A program made the position numbers and the translations under genes. 64,000 nucleotides of DNA from Duganella sp. OV510 (GTDB lineage Bacteria; Pseudomonadota; Gammaproteobacteria; Burkholderiales; Burkholderiaceae_D), in contig NZ_FNEQ01000005.1 of the NCBI RefSeq assembly GCF_900100205.1, positions 248,001 through 312,000 of the forward strand, written 5' to 3'. How positions within the stretch are numbered: position 1 is the stretch's first letter; each line of letters opens with the position of its first letter. Shown here one piece after another: positions 17,483 through 28,755 of this stretch. The notes under the pieces are model-generated. The model did not search any database. It was not told the DNA's origin and saw only the letters and a list, made by a program, of their open reading frames with translations.

Positions 17483-18322
17483 TTATTGTGCCGCGTGCCA
17501 GACCTTCAGCGCGTCGACCGTCTCCGCGACGTCGTGCACGCGCACGATCAGCGCGCCTTGCGCCACCGCCGCCAGCGCACCGCCCACACTGCCGGCCATG
17601 CGTTGCTCGACCGGCTTGCCGGTCACCGCGCCCACCATCGACTTGCGCGACAGGCCCGCCAGCAGCGGCAGGTTCAGCGCATTAATCAGGCGCGAAGTGG
17701 CCTTCAGCAAGGCGTAATTATGCTCCACAGTCTTGCCAAAACCAAAGCCAGGATCGATGCAAAGTCGACGTGGATCAATTCCTGCCGCCATCAGCGCTTC
17801 CGCACGCTCGCGCAGGAAGCTGATGACCTCGCCCACTACGTCGTTGTACGACGGCGCCAGCTGCATGTGTTGCGGATCGCTTTGCATGTGCATGATGCAC
17901 AGCGCGCAATCGCTGTCGCGCACCGCGTCGATCGCGCCCGGCGCGCGGAAGCCGTTGATATCGTTGATCATGTCGACGCCGGCGATGATGGCTTCGCGCA
18001 TCACCTGCGGCTTGTAGGTGTCGACCGAGATGGCCGGACCGAGGTCGCGCAGCGCGTACAGCACCGGCATCACGCGCTGCAGCTCGTCTTCCAGCGACAC
18101 CGCCGGCGAGCCGGGCCGGGTGGATTCGCCGCCAACATCGATGATGTCGACGCCATCCTGGATCATCTGCTCGGCGTGCGACAGCGCAAACTCCAGCGAC
18201 TGGTAGTTGCCGCCATCCGAGAACGAATCCGGCGTCACATTGAGAATGCCCATCACGCGCGTGCACACGCCCTGCCCCCGCCACGGGAAATTAAAACGGC
18301 CAAACTGTAAGGTAGATTGCAT
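17483..18322 (-). CDS. folP: Dihydropteroate synthase
   Basis: The enzyme joins para-aminobenzoate to dihydropterin pyrophosphate in folate synthesis and is the sulfonamide target. The family blocks are intact: VMGILNVTPDSFSDGG, DIIDVGGESTRPG, ISVDTYKPQVMREAI, ININDINGF-type DMINDINGF, and the C-terminal VHDVAETVDALKV. ATG 18322 gives 279 residues and the usual short lead before VMGILN. A GTG at 18361 would add 13 residues but lies inside the hairpin that follows ftsH, so it is disfavoured. No clear ribosome site precedes 18322, which is unusual. Confidence 0.95.
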   Translation of the reverse strand: MQSTLQFGRFNFPWRGQGVCTRVMGILNVTPDSFSDGGNYQSLEFALSHAEQMIQDGVDIIDVGGESTRPGSPAVSLEDELQRVMPVLYALRDLGPAISVDTYKPQVMREAIIAGVDMINDINGFRAPGAIDAVRDSDCALCIMHMQSDPQHMQLAPSYNDVVGEVISFLRERAEALMAAGIDPRRLCIDPGFGFGKTVEHNYALLKATSRLINALNLPLLAGLSRKSMVGAVTGKPVEQRMAGSVGGALAAVAQGALIVRVHDVAETVDALKVWHAAQ

Positions 18323-18336
18323 GAGGAACTGAAATG

Positions 18337-18363
18337 AAAAAGGGCGAGGATTGCTCCTCACCC
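18337..18363 (-). terminator. Intrinsic terminator/attenuator between ftsH and folP
   Basis: On the minus strand GGGTGAGGA and TCCTCGCCC pair around a GCAA loop and are followed by TTTTT CATTT. It ends about 15 bases before the folP ATG, so read-through would set the ftsH to folP ratio. Confidence 0.75.
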
Positions 18364-18387
18364 TTGTCGTGGATGCCGTGCCGCCGA

Positions 18388-20271
<1,884 letters not shown>

Positions 20272-20465
20272 GAAAACTCCTTGGATGCGAGACGCATCGA
20301 TAAACCTGGCTGAACTTCGATTTTACTCGCAATGGGCAGGCGTTGCCAGAAACCTGCCGTGCGCCCATCAAAAACCGGCGAAAAAGCACATTATTTGACC
20401 AAAATCAGGCTGCAATCAAGGCAAAAAGGCACTCCCGGTTCGATATAAGGGTTATTCACCCAATA

Positions 20466-21161
20466 TCAAGGGCGCCAGCCATCAGAATCCAGTGGTTGTG
20501 CTGAAGCCATGCCGCCATCGGACGGATTTTTCAGTCCTCGGCCCAAAAGGAATATTTCGGAGGACTTGTCGCGGCTGGCTTTAGGTTTCTTTTGAATCAC
20601 TGTTTTAAATTCGGCACGGAATTTATGCACGATATCGTTAAAGCCCATGTCTTTAAAACATTTGACCAGCAATGCGCCTTCCGGTTTCAGGTGGGCCTGG
20701 GAAAACTCAATCGCCAGGTCGATCAGGTGCTCCATGCGGGCGGCATCGGAATCGTGGATGCCGGACAGATTGGGCGCCATATCCGATAACACCAGGTCAA
20801 CTTTCTGCCCGTGCACGACGGCTTCCAGCTGCTGGATCACGTCCGCCTCGCGGAAATCGCCCTGGATGAAATGGAAATCGGCGATCGGCGCCATCGGCAG
20901 CATATCGAGTCCGATCAGCGTGCCATTGATGCCGCCGCCCTCCTTGCCGGCCAGCTTGCGGCGGGCATATTGGCCCCAGCTGCCGGGCGTACAGCCGAGG
21001 TCGACGATGACCTGGCCGGGCTTGATCAGCTTCTCGTCCTCATCGATCTCTTTCAGCTTGAAAGCCGCACGGGCGCGATAGCCCTCTTTCTGGGCCAATT
21101 TCACGTAAGGATCGTTAATATGGTCGTGAATCCAGTTTTTGTTTAATTTGTTCTTAGCCAT
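20466..21161 (-). CDS. rlmE: 23S rRNA (uridine-2552-2'-O)-methyltransferase
   Basis: The 231-residue RlmE/FtsJ enzyme 2'-O-methylates U2552 in the A loop of 23S rRNA, a late step of 50S assembly. The SAM-binding motif is [16 protein letters not shown]. The catalytic K-D-K-E set is supported by the [11 protein letters not shown] lysine, LSDMAPN aspartate, [12 protein letters not shown] lysine and the final [10 protein letters not shown] glutamate. The N-terminus [19 protein letters not shown] is typical of the betaproteobacterial form. It is divergent from yhbY, with 43 bases between the starts. Confidence 0.97.
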   Translation of the reverse strand: MAKNKLNKNWIHDHINDPYVKLAQKEGYRARAAFKLKEIDEDEKLIKPGQVIVDLGCTPGSWGQYARRKLAGKEGGGINGTLIGLDMLPMAPIADFHFIQGDFREADVIQQLEAVVHGQKVDLVLSDMAPNLSGIHDSDAARMEHLIDLAIEFSQAHLKPEGALLVKCFKDMGFNDIVHKFRAEFKTVIQKKPKASRDKSSEIFLLGRGLKNPSDGGMASAQPLDSDGWRP

Positions 21162-21204
21162 TCGCGTAGAATACTGCCTTTAAGGAACCTACTAAAATAA
21201 TTTT

Positions 21205-21669
21205 ATGATCAAACTTACCCCCGCCGAGCGCAGTGCCCTGCGCGCCGAAGCCCATGGCCTGAATCCGATCGTCATGATCGGCGCCGACGGTCTGACTGCC
21301 AACGTTCTCAAGGAAATCTCGCTGGGCCTGGACTCCCACGGCCTGATCAAGGTCCGTGTATTCGGTGACGACCGCGAAGCCCGCATCGCGATGTACGAAA
21401 CCATCTGCGAGCAGTTGAAGGCAGCGCCAGTGCAGCACATCGGCAAGCTGCTGGTGCTGTACCGTCCGAAAGTCGAAACGGAAAAAGCCCGCAGCAGCGC
21501 CGGCAAGGGCATGCGCGAAGTCACCATCGTCAAAGCCAGCGCCAGCGGCACCAAGCGTCCGTCGGTCACCAAAGTGCTGCTGAAGGGGAATGAACGCGTC
21601 ACCCAGGGCGGCAACATCAAGCGCGCCAAGGCACGCCAGAAATCGACCAAAAAGACCGTACTGGGCTAA
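21205..21669 (+). CDS. yhbY: YhbY family RNA-binding protein (CRM domain)
   Basis: The first 95 residues are a CRM domain (LTPAERSALRAEAHGLNPIV, then IGADGLTANVLKEI and HGLIKVRVFGDDR), which binds pre-50S ribosomal particles in E. coli. The remaining 60 residues are a basic, lysine- and arginine-rich tail longer than the E. coli protein's, likely adding non-specific RNA contact. It is divergent from rlmE, whose product also acts on 50S precursors, and ends in a strong terminator. Confidence 0.93.
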   Translation: MIKLTPAERSALRAEAHGLNPIVMIGADGLTANVLKEISLGLDSHGLIKVRVFGDDREARIAMYETICEQLKAAPVQHIGKLLVLYRPKVETEKARSSAGKGMREVTIVKASASGTKRPSVTKVLLKGNERVTQGGNIKRAKARQKSTKKTVLG

Positions 21670-21674
21670 TCAAC

Positions 21675-21704
21675 AAGGGGGCGCATCGGCGCCCCCTTTA
21701 TTTT
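21675..21704 (+). terminator. Rho-independent terminator of yhbY
   Basis: A perfect ten-base stem (AAGGGGGCGC with its complement) around an ATCG loop is followed by TATTTTATT. It lies six bases after the yhbY stop and its T tract runs into the end of the convergent DUF4149 gene. Confidence 0.9.
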
Positions 21705-22182
21705 ATTGCTTCACCACCAGCCATGCGGCCAGCAGGCTCTGGATCAGATAGATCGTGCTGGATATCCCGTGCAGGATGCCGAATTCGTTCTTCGCGGCAC
21801 CATCCATCACCCCGCCCGGCCCCGCCGCTGCACGCAGCGACGCCATCATCGGCTGCAGGCCGAAATGCGACACCAGCGTGCATGCCAGCATCACCACCAC
21901 GATAATCAGCAGCGTACGGCGCGACTTGGCCGCCATATTGGCTGCCGGCCCGGCAAAGATGCCGCCGGTGCTGGTCTGGGTCGCGCCCAGCAGCACCAGC
22001 ATCACCAGCGCGCAGGCGATCGACAGCCAGGCCTGGTTGGTGAACAGGTTGCCGGCAATGGTGCCGGCCAGCACGCGATCACTCAGCGTGGCGAACAGGG
22101 TCGGCGCGGCCAGATAGCCCACCGCCCATAAACTGCCGGCCCACAGGGTCGCGACCAGCAAACGTGTGCGGGCGAGTAGCAT
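21703..22182 (-). CDS. DUF4149 domain-containing membrane protein
   Basis: The 159-residue protein has four hydrophobic segments: about residues 8-32 (VATLWAGSLWAVGYLAAPTL), 50-68 (LSIACALVMLVLLG), 90-107 (TLLIIVVVMLACTLV) and 140-157 (IYLIQSLLAAWLVV). These, with LATTLFA-like LAAPTLFATLSDR, match the DUF4149 family of small inner-membrane proteins of unknown function. It is translationally coupled to greA through a TGATG overlap and this pairing is recurrent in betaproteobacteria. Confidence 0.88.
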   Translation of the reverse strand: MLLARTRLLVATLWAGSLWAVGYLAAPTLFATLSDRVLAGTIAGNLFTNQAWLSIACALVMLVLLGATQTSTGGIFAGPAANMAAKSRRTLLIIVVVMLACTLVSHFGLQPMMASLRAAAGPGGVMDGAAKNEFGILHGISSTIYLIQSLLAAWLVVKQ

Positions 22183-22658
22183 CAGATGTAACGCACTTCC
22201 AGGATTTCGTATTCGCGCGGACCAGACGGCGCCTGCACTTCCACCACGTCGCCGGCCGACTTGCCGATCAGCGCGCGGGCGATCGGCGAGGTCACCGATA
22301 CCTTGCTCAGTTTCAGGTCGGCTTCGTCGATGCCGACGATCTGGTAGCTGACCTTGGCGCCCGATTCCAGGTCTTCCAGGTCCACGGTGGCGGCAAACAC
22401 CACGCGGCCTTCAGCGTCCAGCGTGGTGGGATCGATGATTTGCGCGGCGCTGAGCTTGCCTTCCAGTTCCGCGATCCGGCCTTCCACGAATGCCTGGCGC
22501 TCCTTGGCGGCATCGTACTCGGCGTTTTCCGACAGGTCGCCATGCGAGCGCGCTTCGGCAATCGCGTCGATCACGATACGGCGCTCTTTGGTCTTCAACT
22601 GGTGCAGCTCGTCTTTCAGGAGCTCGGCGCCGAATTTGGTCAGTGGAACTGAAGTCAT
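22182..22658 (-). CDS. greA: Transcription elongation factor GreA
   Basis: The 158-residue protein rescues backtracked RNA polymerase by stimulating cleavage of the 3' end of the transcript. Residues 1-75 form the antiparallel coiled coil, with the acidic tip in SENAEYDAAKERQAF (D and E residues near 41-44). Residues 80-158 form the FKBP-like domain (YQIVGIDEADLKLSKVSVTSPIARALIGK). Length is exactly that of the family. It follows carB on the same strand after an intrinsic terminator. Confidence 0.97.
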   Translation of the reverse strand: MTSVPLTKFGAELLKDELHQLKTKERRIVIDAIAEARSHGDLSENAEYDAAKERQAFVEGRIAELEGKLSAAQIIDPTTLDAEGRVVFAATVDLEDLESGAKVSYQIVGIDEADLKLSKVSVTSPIARALIGKSAGDVVEVQAPSGPREYEILEVRYI

Positions 22659-22686
22659 GTTGTCTATTTACTCTGTTTTTACAATG

Positions 22687-22731
22687 GAAAACCACAGAGG
22701 CCGCGCCTAACTGCCAGCGCGAGCTCTGTGG
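22687..22731 (-). terminator. Intrinsic terminator between carB and greA
   Basis: On the minus strand CCACAGAG and CTCTGTGG pair, with an inner CGCGC/GCGCG stem, and TTTTCC follows the 3' arm. It would end most carAB transcripts before greA. Confidence 0.75.
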
Positions 22732-22758
22732 TCCGGGTACTACCTAAACCTATAAGGC

Positions 22759-25700
22759 TTAGTGTAAGGTTTTATGCAGCCCTTGTAAATCGTACACTTG
22801 CAATTCGTCGAGATGACGGATGCCTTCGACCGCCGCTTCGGCACCGGCGATGGTGGTGTACGTGGTCACGCGCGAGGCCAGCGACGAGGTGCGGATGGCA
22901 CGCGAGTCAACAATCGCGTTGCGCTTCTCTTCCACCGTGTTGATGACCAGGACAATTTCGTGGTTCTTGATCATGTCAACGATGTGCGGACGACCCTCAA
23001 CCACCTTGTTGACCGCAGTGACCGGGATGCCCGCTGCCGAGATCACCGCCGCCGTGCCCTTGGTCGCAGCCAGCGTGAAGCCCATGTCGACCAGGTCGCG
23101 CGCCACTTTGACGGCGCGCGGCTTGTCGGAAGCTTTCACCGACAGGAATACCTTGCCCGATTTCGGCAGCTTGACGCCGGCGCCCAGCTGCGACTTGACG
23201 AAGGCTTCACCGAAGGTCTTGCCCACGCCCATGACTTCACCGGTCGATTTCATCTCAGGGCCGAGGATGGTGTCGACGCCAGGGAATTTGACGAACGGGA
23301 ACACGGCTTCCTTGACGCTGTAGTAAGGCGGCACCACTTCCTTGGTGATGCCCTGGTCCGCCAGCTTCTGGCCAACCATGCAGCGCGCGGCGATCTTGGC
23401 CAGCTGCAAGCCGGTGGCTTTCGACACATACGGCACGGTACGCGAAGCGCGCGGGTTCACTTCCAGCACGTAGACCACGTCCTGGCCGTCCTGTTTCTGG
23501 ATCGCGAACTGCACATTCATCAGGCCGACCACGTTCAGGCCCTTGGCCATCAGCGAGGTCTGACGCTTCAGCTCATCGATGGTTTCCTGCGACAGCGAAT
23601 ACGGTGGCAGCGAGCAGGCCGAGTCGCCCGAGTGGACGCCAGCCTGTTCGATGTGTTCCATCACACCGCCGATGAAGGTGGTGTCGCCGTCCGAGATGCA
23701 GTCGACGTCACACTCGATGGCGTCGTTCAGGAAGCGGTCCAGCAGCACCGGCGAATCATTCGATACCTTGACCGCTTCGCGCATGTAACGCTCCAGGTCG
23801 CGCTGCTCGTGGACGATTTCCATCGCACGGCCGCCCAGCACGTAGGAAGGACGCACCACCAGCGGGTAGCCGATTTCCTGTGCCAGCGCCAGCGCGTCTG
23901 CTTCGGTGCGCGCGGTGCGGTTAGGCGGCTGACGCAGACCCAGGTCTTGCAGCAGCTTCTGGAAACGCTCGCGGTCTTCAGCGGCGTCGATCATGTCCGG
24001 CGAGGTGCCGACGATCGGCACGCCGTTGGCTTCCAGGTCCAGCGCCAGTTTCAATGGCGTCTGGCCGCCGTACTGCACGATCACGCCAACCGGTTTTTCC
24101 AGTTCGACGATTTCCAGCACGTCTTCCAGCGTCAGCGACTCGAAGTACAGGCGATCCGAGGTATCGTAGTCGGTCGACACGGTCTCCGGATTGCAGTTGA
24201 CCATGATGGTCTCGTAGCCGTCTTCGCGCATTGCCAGCGCGGCGTGCACGCAGCAGTAGTCGAATTCGATACCCTGGCCGATACGGTTCGGGCCACCGCC
24301 CAGCACCATGATCTTTTTCTTGTCGGTCGGATTGGACTCGCACTCTTCATCGTAGGTCGAGTACATATACGCGGTGTTGGTGGCGAATTCCGCCGCGCAG
24401 GTGTCGACGCGCTTGTACACCGGACGGATGTCCAGCGAGTGACGGTATTTGCGCACCTCGGCCGGCGTGGTTTGCAGCAGGAAGGCCAGGCGGCGATCCG
24501 AGAAACCCTTCTGTTTCAGCTTGTACAGCGTGGTCTTGTCCAGCTGTTCCAGCTTCTGCGTATCCATCCACAGTTCCAGGTCGACGATCTCTTTAATCTG
24601 GATCAGGAACCATGGGTCGATCTTGGTCAGCTGGTGCACTTCTTCCATCGTGAAGCCCTGGGCGAAAGCATCGCCCACGTACCAGATGCGCTCCGGACCT
24701 GGCTCGCCCAGTTCCTCTTCGATCTTTTCGCGGTCCTTGGTTTTTTCGTTCAGGCCATCGACGCCCACTTCCAGGCCGCGCAGCGCTTTCTGGAACGATT
24801 CCTGGAAGGTGCGGCCAATCGCCATCACTTCACCGACAGATTTCATCTGCGTGGTCAGGTGGTGGTCGGCGGTCGGGAACTTCTCGAAGGTGAAACGCGG
24901 GATCTTGGTGACGACGTAGTCGATCGATGGCTCGAACGAAGCTGGCGTTGCGCCGCCGGTGATCTCGTTGCGCAGCTCATCCAGCGTGAAGCCCACGGCC
25001 AGCTTGGCCGCCACTTTGGCGATCGGGAAGCCGGTGGCTTTCGACGCCAGCGCCGACGAACGCGAAACACGCGGGTTCATCTCGATGACGATCATGCGGC
25101 CGTCTTTCGGGTTGATCGAGAACTGCACGTTGGAACCGCCGGTGTCGACGCCGATTTCACGCAGCACCGCCAGCGAGGCGTTACGCATGATCTGGTATTC
25201 CTTGTCGGTCAGCGTTTGTGCTGGCGCCACGGTGATCGAGTCACCGGTGTGCACGCCCATCGGGTCCAGGTTTTCGATCGAGCAGATGATGATGCAGTTG
25301 TCCGCCTTGTCGCGCACCACTTCCATCTCGTACTCTTTCCAGCCCAGCAGCGATTCTTCAATCAGCAGCTCATTGGTTGGCGAGGCTTCCAGGCCGCGTT
25401 TGCAGATCGCTTCGAATTCTTCTTCGTTGTAAGCGATGCCGCCGCCGCTGCCGCCCATGGTGAACGATGGACGGATGATGGTCGGGAAGCCAACCGTTTT
25501 CTGCACCGCCCACGATTCTTCCAGCGAGTGCGCCACGCCGGAACGTGCCGAACCCAGGCCGATCTTGGTCATCGCGTCCTTGAACTTGGAACGGTCTTCG
25601 GCCTTGTCGATGGCCTCCGGCGTCGCGCCGATCAGCTCAACCTTGTACTTGTCCAGCACGCCGTTGCGGTGCAGGTCCAGCGCGCAGTTCAGCGCGGTCT

Positions 25701-25977
25701 GGCCGCCCATGGTTGGCAGGATCGCGTCCGGCTTTTCCTTGGCGATGATTTTTTCCACGACTTGCCAGGTGATCGGCTCGATGTAGGTGACATCGGCCAT
25801 TTCCGGGTCGGTCATGATGGTCGCAGGGTTGCTGTTGACCAGGATGACTTTGTAGCCTTCTTCGCGCAGGGCTTTGCAGGCCTGGGCGCCGGAATAGTCG
25901 AACTCGCAGGCCTGGCCGATGATGATCGGGCCAGCGCCAATAATCAGGATGCTTTTAATATCAGAACGTTTTGGCAT
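22759..25977 (-). CDS. carB: Carbamoyl-phosphate synthase large subunit
   Basis: The 1072-residue subunit makes carbamoyl phosphate from bicarbonate, ATP and glutamine-derived ammonia for pyrimidine and arginine synthesis. Two homologous ATP-grasp halves are visible: residues about 1-400 ([57 protein letters not shown]) and about 555-935 ([39 protein letters not shown]). The MGS-like allosteric domain follows from about 940 to the end and would bind UMP or ornithine. It starts directly after the carA stop. Length is normal. Confidence 0.98.
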   Translation of the reverse strand: MPKRSDIKSILIIGAGPIIIGQACEFDYSGAQACKALREEGYKVILVNSNPATIMTDPEMADVTYIEPITWQVVEKIIAKEKPDAILPTMGGQTALNCALDLHRNGVLDKYKVELIGATPEAIDKAEDRSKFKDAMTKIGLGSARSGVAHSLEESWAVQKTVGFPTIIRPSFTMGGSGGGIAYNEEEFEAICKRGLEASPTNELLIEESLLGWKEYEMEVVRDKADNCIIICSIENLDPMGVHTGDSITVAPAQTLTDKEYQIMRNASLAVLREIGVDTGGSNVQFSINPKDGRMIVIEMNPRVSRSSALASKATGFPIAKVAAKLAVGFTLDELRNEITGGATPASFEPSIDYVVTKIPRFTFEKFPTADHHLTTQMKSVGEVMAIGRTFQESFQKALRGLEVGVDGLNEKTKDREKIEEELGEPGPERIWYVGDAFAQGFTMEEVHQLTKIDPWFLIQIKEIVDLELWMDTQKLEQLDKTTLYKLKQKGFSDRRLAFLLQTTPAEVRKYRHSLDIRPVYKRVDTCAAEFATNTAYMYSTYDEECESNPTDKKKIMVLGGGPNRIGQGIEFDYCCVHAALAMREDGYETIMVNCNPETVSTDYDTSDRLYFESLTLEDVLEIVELEKPVGVIVQYGGQTPLKLALDLEANGVPIVGTSPDMIDAAEDRERFQKLLQDLGLRQPPNRTARTEADALALAQEIGYPLVVRPSYVLGGRAMEIVHEQRDLERYMREAVKVSNDSPVLLDRFLNDAIECDVDCISDGDTTFIGGVMEHIEQAGVHSGDSACSLPPYSLSQETIDELKRQTSLMAKGLNVVGLMNVQFAIQKQDGQDVVYVLEVNPRASRTVPYVSKATGLQLAKIAARCMVGQKLADQGITKEVVPPYYSVKEAVFPFVKFPGVDTILGPEMKSTGEVMGVGKTFGEAFVKSQLGAGVKLPKSGKVFLSVKASDKPRAVKVARDLVDMGFTLAATKGTAAVISAAGIPVTAVNKVVEGRPHIVDMIKNHEIVLVINTVEEKRNAIVDSRAIRTSSLASRVTTYTTIAGAEAAVEGIRHLDELQVYDLQGLHKTLH

Positions 25978-27147
25978 TTATTTTTTCTCCGTAGCTTCCA
26001 TCAGGCCGATGAAGCGGTCAAACAGGTAAGCGACGTCAGTCGGGCCAGGCGATGCTTCAGGGTGGCCCTGGAAGCAGAAGGCTGGCGTGTCGGTGCGGGC
26101 GAAGCCCTGCAGCGAACCGTCGAACAGCGATACGTGGGTCACACGGCAGTTGGCCGGCAGCGTGGCCTGATCCACCGCGAAACCGTGGTTTTGCGAGGTG
26201 ATCATCACGTGCTTGCTGTCCAGGTCTTGCACCGGGTGGTTGGCGCCGTGGTGGCCGAATTTCATTTTCAGCGTCTTGGCGCCGGAGGCCAGGCCCATGA
26301 TCTGGTGGCCGAGGCAGATGCCGAACAGCGGCAGCTTCTTCTCCATGAACACCTTGGCGGCAGCAATCGCGTAGTCGCATGGCTCAGGGTCGCCAGGACC
26401 GTTGGACAGGAACACGCCGTCCGGATTCAGCGCCAGCACTTCTTCAGCGGTGGTTTGCGCCGGCACCACGGTGACTTTGCAGCCACGCGCGGTCAGCATG
26501 CGCAGGATGTTTTTCTTCACGCCGAAGTCGTAGGCGACCACGTGGAACTTCTGGTCGGCTTCGGCCAGCTTGCCGTAGCCCTCGCCCAGCGTCCATTCAG
26601 TTTCGGTGTACTCGTATTTTTCCTTGACGCTGACCACCTTGGCCAGGTCCATGCCGGCCAGGCCAGGGAAGGAACGCGCCAGGTCCAGCGCCTGCGACAC
26701 CGACGGCTCGTTGCCCTGCGTGCCGGTGACGATGGCGCCGGATTGGGCGCCCTTCTCGCGCAGGATGCGGGTCAGCTTGCGGGTGTCGATACCGGCGATG
26801 GCGACGATATTCTCGGCCTTCAGGTAGTCGGCCAGCGACTGGGTGGAGCGGAAGTTCGACGCAATCAGCGGCAGGTCACGGATGATTAGACCGGCTGCGT
26901 GCACCTTGGTCGATTCGACGTCTTCGGTATTGATACCGTAGTTGCCGATGTGTGGATAGGTCAGCGTGACGATCTGGCGGCTGTAGGAAGGATCGGTGAG
27001 GATCTCCTGGTAGCCGGTCATGGAAGTGTTGAAGACCACTTCACCGGTTGTATGACCGGCAGCGCCGATCGAAAAACCTTTGAAAATGGTACCGTCAGCG
27101 AGGGCCAGTATGGCTGGAACGGCGGGGCCAGAAAAAAATGGCGGCAA
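25978..27147 (-). CDS. carA: Carbamoyl-phosphate synthase small subunit
   Basis: This is the glutaminase subunit that feeds ammonia to CarB. The N-terminal CPSase domain ([32 protein letters not shown]) precedes a class I amidotransferase domain with [11 protein letters not shown] (nucleophile cysteine) and HPEASPGP (histidine-glutamate). No ATG exists at the 5' end. A TTG at 27147 has AGGAG six bases upstream and is preferred; the TTG at 27153 touches the AGGAG and would add two residues. The carB start follows immediately. The 200-bp leader upstream shows no clear promoter by eye. Confidence 0.96.
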   Translation of the reverse strand: MPPFFSGPAVPAILALADGTIFKGFSIGAAGHTTGEVVFNTSMTGYQEILTDPSYSRQIVTLTYPHIGNYGINTEDVESTKVHAAGLIIRDLPLIASNFRSTQSLADYLKAENIVAIAGIDTRKLTRILREKGAQSGAIVTGTQGNEPSVSQALDLARSFPGLAGMDLAKVVSVKEKYEYTETEWTLGEGYGKLAEADQKFHVVAYDFGVKKNILRMLTARGCKVTVVPAQTTAEEVLALNPDGVFLSNGPGDPEPCDYAIAAAKVFMEKKLPLFGICLGHQIMGLASGAKTLKMKFGHHGANHPVQDLDSKHVMITSQNHGFAVDQATLPANCRVTHVSLFDGSLQGFARTDTPAFCFQGHPEASPGPTDVAYLFDRFIGLMEATEKK

Positions 27148-27326
27148 GGGCAACTCCTGATAAAGTTACCGTAGCTGCGCCACGTCAGACGACCGTCAAG
27201 CAACCCTGGCCATGCAAGCGCCGGGGGTGAGGGTCAGATTGATGATGGATTGAGTGGTAGTCGCTACGGTAGAGATGTGATTTGGCTAAACCTTTGAATT
27301 ATAACCAAATCCGCCCTGCTTGGCAA

Positions 27327-27359
27327 GGCCACCAGCGTTGCGCTGGCGGCCCTTTTTTT
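27327..27359 (+). terminator. Rightward terminator-like hairpin with no rightward gene before it
   Basis: GGCC-A-CCAGCG and CGCTGG-C-GGCC pair around TTG and are followed by seven T residues that overlap the stop of the minus-strand GlcG/HbpS-like gene. Both neighbouring genes point left, so it would stop antisense transcription from the carA leader. Confidence 0.5.
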
Positions 27360-27768
27360 AATTCAGTGCTGCAATACCGGCTTTTGCAATTTGTGCATCT
27401 TCGACGGATTTGACGCCGGAGACGCCAACTGCGCCGATGATGTGGCCGTCAACGATGATCGGTACGCCGCCTTCCAGCATGCCGTCGGTCTGTGGCGACG
27501 GCGCGCTGAGGAAGGACACGCGGCCGTTGTTGATCATGTCTTCGTAGATTTTCGATTCGCGGCGACCGAGTGCCGACACGCGTGCCTTGGCCGGGGCGAT
27601 GTGCGACGACAGCGCATTGGCGCCGTCCTGGCGTTGCAGCCACAGCAGGTGGCCGCCATCGTCGACGATGGCGATCACCACCGGCCAGTTGTTGGCGACC
27701 GCTTCCGCCTCGGCAGCAGCAGCGATTTTCTTGACGTCGGCAAGCGACAAATACGGCTTGGTTTGCAT
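27358..27768 (-). CDS. GlcG/HbpS family protein
   Basis: The 136-residue protein matches the GlcG/HbpS-like family (formerly DUF336): LSLADVKKIAAAAEAEA at the start, IAIVDDGGHLLWLQRQDGA, the central RRESKIYEDMINNGR, and the final GGVPIIVDGHIIGAVGVSG. Some members bind haem or cobalamin, others are linked to glycolate or diol use, and for most no function is known. It has no signal peptide and is probably cytoplasmic. It is nine bases downstream of the patatin lipoprotein gene on the same strand and may be co-transcribed with it. Confidence 0.88.
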   Translation of the reverse strand: MQTKPYLSLADVKKIAAAAEAEAVANNWPVVIAIVDDGGHLLWLQRQDGANALSSHIAPAKARVSALGRRESKIYEDMINNGRVSFLSAPSPQTDGMLEGGVPIIVDGHIIGAVGVSGVKSVEDAQIAKAGIAALN

Positions 27769-27777
27769 AACACTTCC

Positions 27778-28701
27778 TTATGGTCTACGTTTTGCTTCGA
27801 GTTTGAGCTTGATCTGCGCCATCGCCTGCGCGGCGGCCTGCTCGCCGGCCAGCACCGCCTGGTTGCGGCCATTGAAATCGTTGCCGGCCATATTGCCCAG
27901 CGGCGGCGTAATGACGATGTCCGCATCGCGCAACTCATATTCGTTGATGCGCTGCCCCATGATGGAGAAGGTCTGCATGATGACATCCAGCGAACTGACC
28001 GTGGCCTGCACATCCGCCTGCGTGGAGATATTGACGGCGATGACAAAGTCGGCGCCCATATCGCGTGCAAAGCGCACCGGCACCGGCGCCACCAGGCCGC
28101 CATCGACATAGGTATGGCCAGTGATCGCCACCGGCTGGAACACGCCTGGTACCGCCGACGACGCGCGCACCGCCATGCCGGTATTCCCCCGCTGGAACAG
28201 GATAGGCTTGCCGTCCTTCAGATCGGTGGCCACCGCGCCGAATGGAATCTTCAGCTTCTCCATCGGCTGGTTGTTGACCGCCTTGTTGACATAGGACTGC
28301 AGCGCCTCGCCTTTCAGCACGCCGGTATTCTTGCGGAACAGCGGCACCGCCCAGTCGGAAATCGATGCCTCGTCCATTTCCATCGCCAGCTTTTGCAGCT
28401 GGAAACCGGTATTGCCGGCCGCGTACAGCGCGCCGACCACGCTGCCGGCGCTGGTGCCGACCACGATGTCCGGATAAATGCCCTGCGCCTCCAGCGCCTT
28501 GATGACGCCGATGTGGGCAAAGCCGCGCGCCGCACCGCCGCCCAGGGCGAGGCCGATCTTGATCTTCTTCGGCGGCAGTGGCGCCGGTTCGGGCGCGGCC
28601 ACGACGGCCGGCGTTTCGATGACAGGAGTGGTTTTGCAGCCGACGATCGCGGCTGCGGACAAAATGGCTAAACTGGCAAGGGCAAGACGGCGTGAGGTCA
28701 T
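27778..28701 (-). CDS. Patatin-like phospholipase lipoprotein (RssA type)
   Basis: The 307-residue protein has a lipoprotein signal with lipobox AIVGC (Cys22) and a proline-rich linker to about residue 44. The patatin domain has an intact oxyanion loop (LALGGGAARGFAHIG), nucleophile elbow GTSAG with S84, and dyad motif VDGG with D200. It therefore looks catalytically complete and membrane-anchored, probably hydrolysing phospholipids or lipid esters in the periplasm. It contrasts with the altered patatin at 3051-4196. A conserved block (FARDMGADFVIAVNIS) follows the dyad, as in RssA/YchK proteins. Confidence 0.92.
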   Translation of the reverse strand: MTSRRLALASLAILSAAAIVGCKTTPVIETPAVVAAPEPAPLPPKKIKIGLALGGGAARGFAHIGVIKALEAQGIYPDIVVGTSAGSVVGALYAAGNTGFQLQKLAMEMDEASISDWAVPLFRKNTGVLKGEALQSYVNKAVNNQPMEKLKIPFGAVATDLKDGKPILFQRGNTGMAVRASSAVPGVFQPVAITGHTYVDGGLVAPVPVRFARDMGADFVIAVNISTQADVQATVSSLDVIMQTFSIMGQRINEYELRDADIVITPPLGNMAGNDFNGRNQAVLAGEQAAAQAMAQIKLKLEAKRRP

Positions 28702-28755
28702 TGGGCTCTGGGATGATCGAACTAAGCGCCCAGATTGTACACCGCCTTGCTTACC

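Noticed and set aside
18323..18361. A GTG start for folP at 18361
   Set aside because: It lies in the terminator hairpin after ftsH and adds residues not expected in the family.
20272..20465. A sigma32-type heat-shock promoter before ftsH
   Set aside because: CTTGAT-like and CCC-rich words occur but not at 13-15 bases spacing, so I could not support one.
22798..26889. A 1363-codon plus-strand open frame opposite carB and carA
   Set aside because: It is the antisense shadow of two certain genes in GC-rich DNA; its translation is histidine/arginine/valine-rich with no domain pattern.
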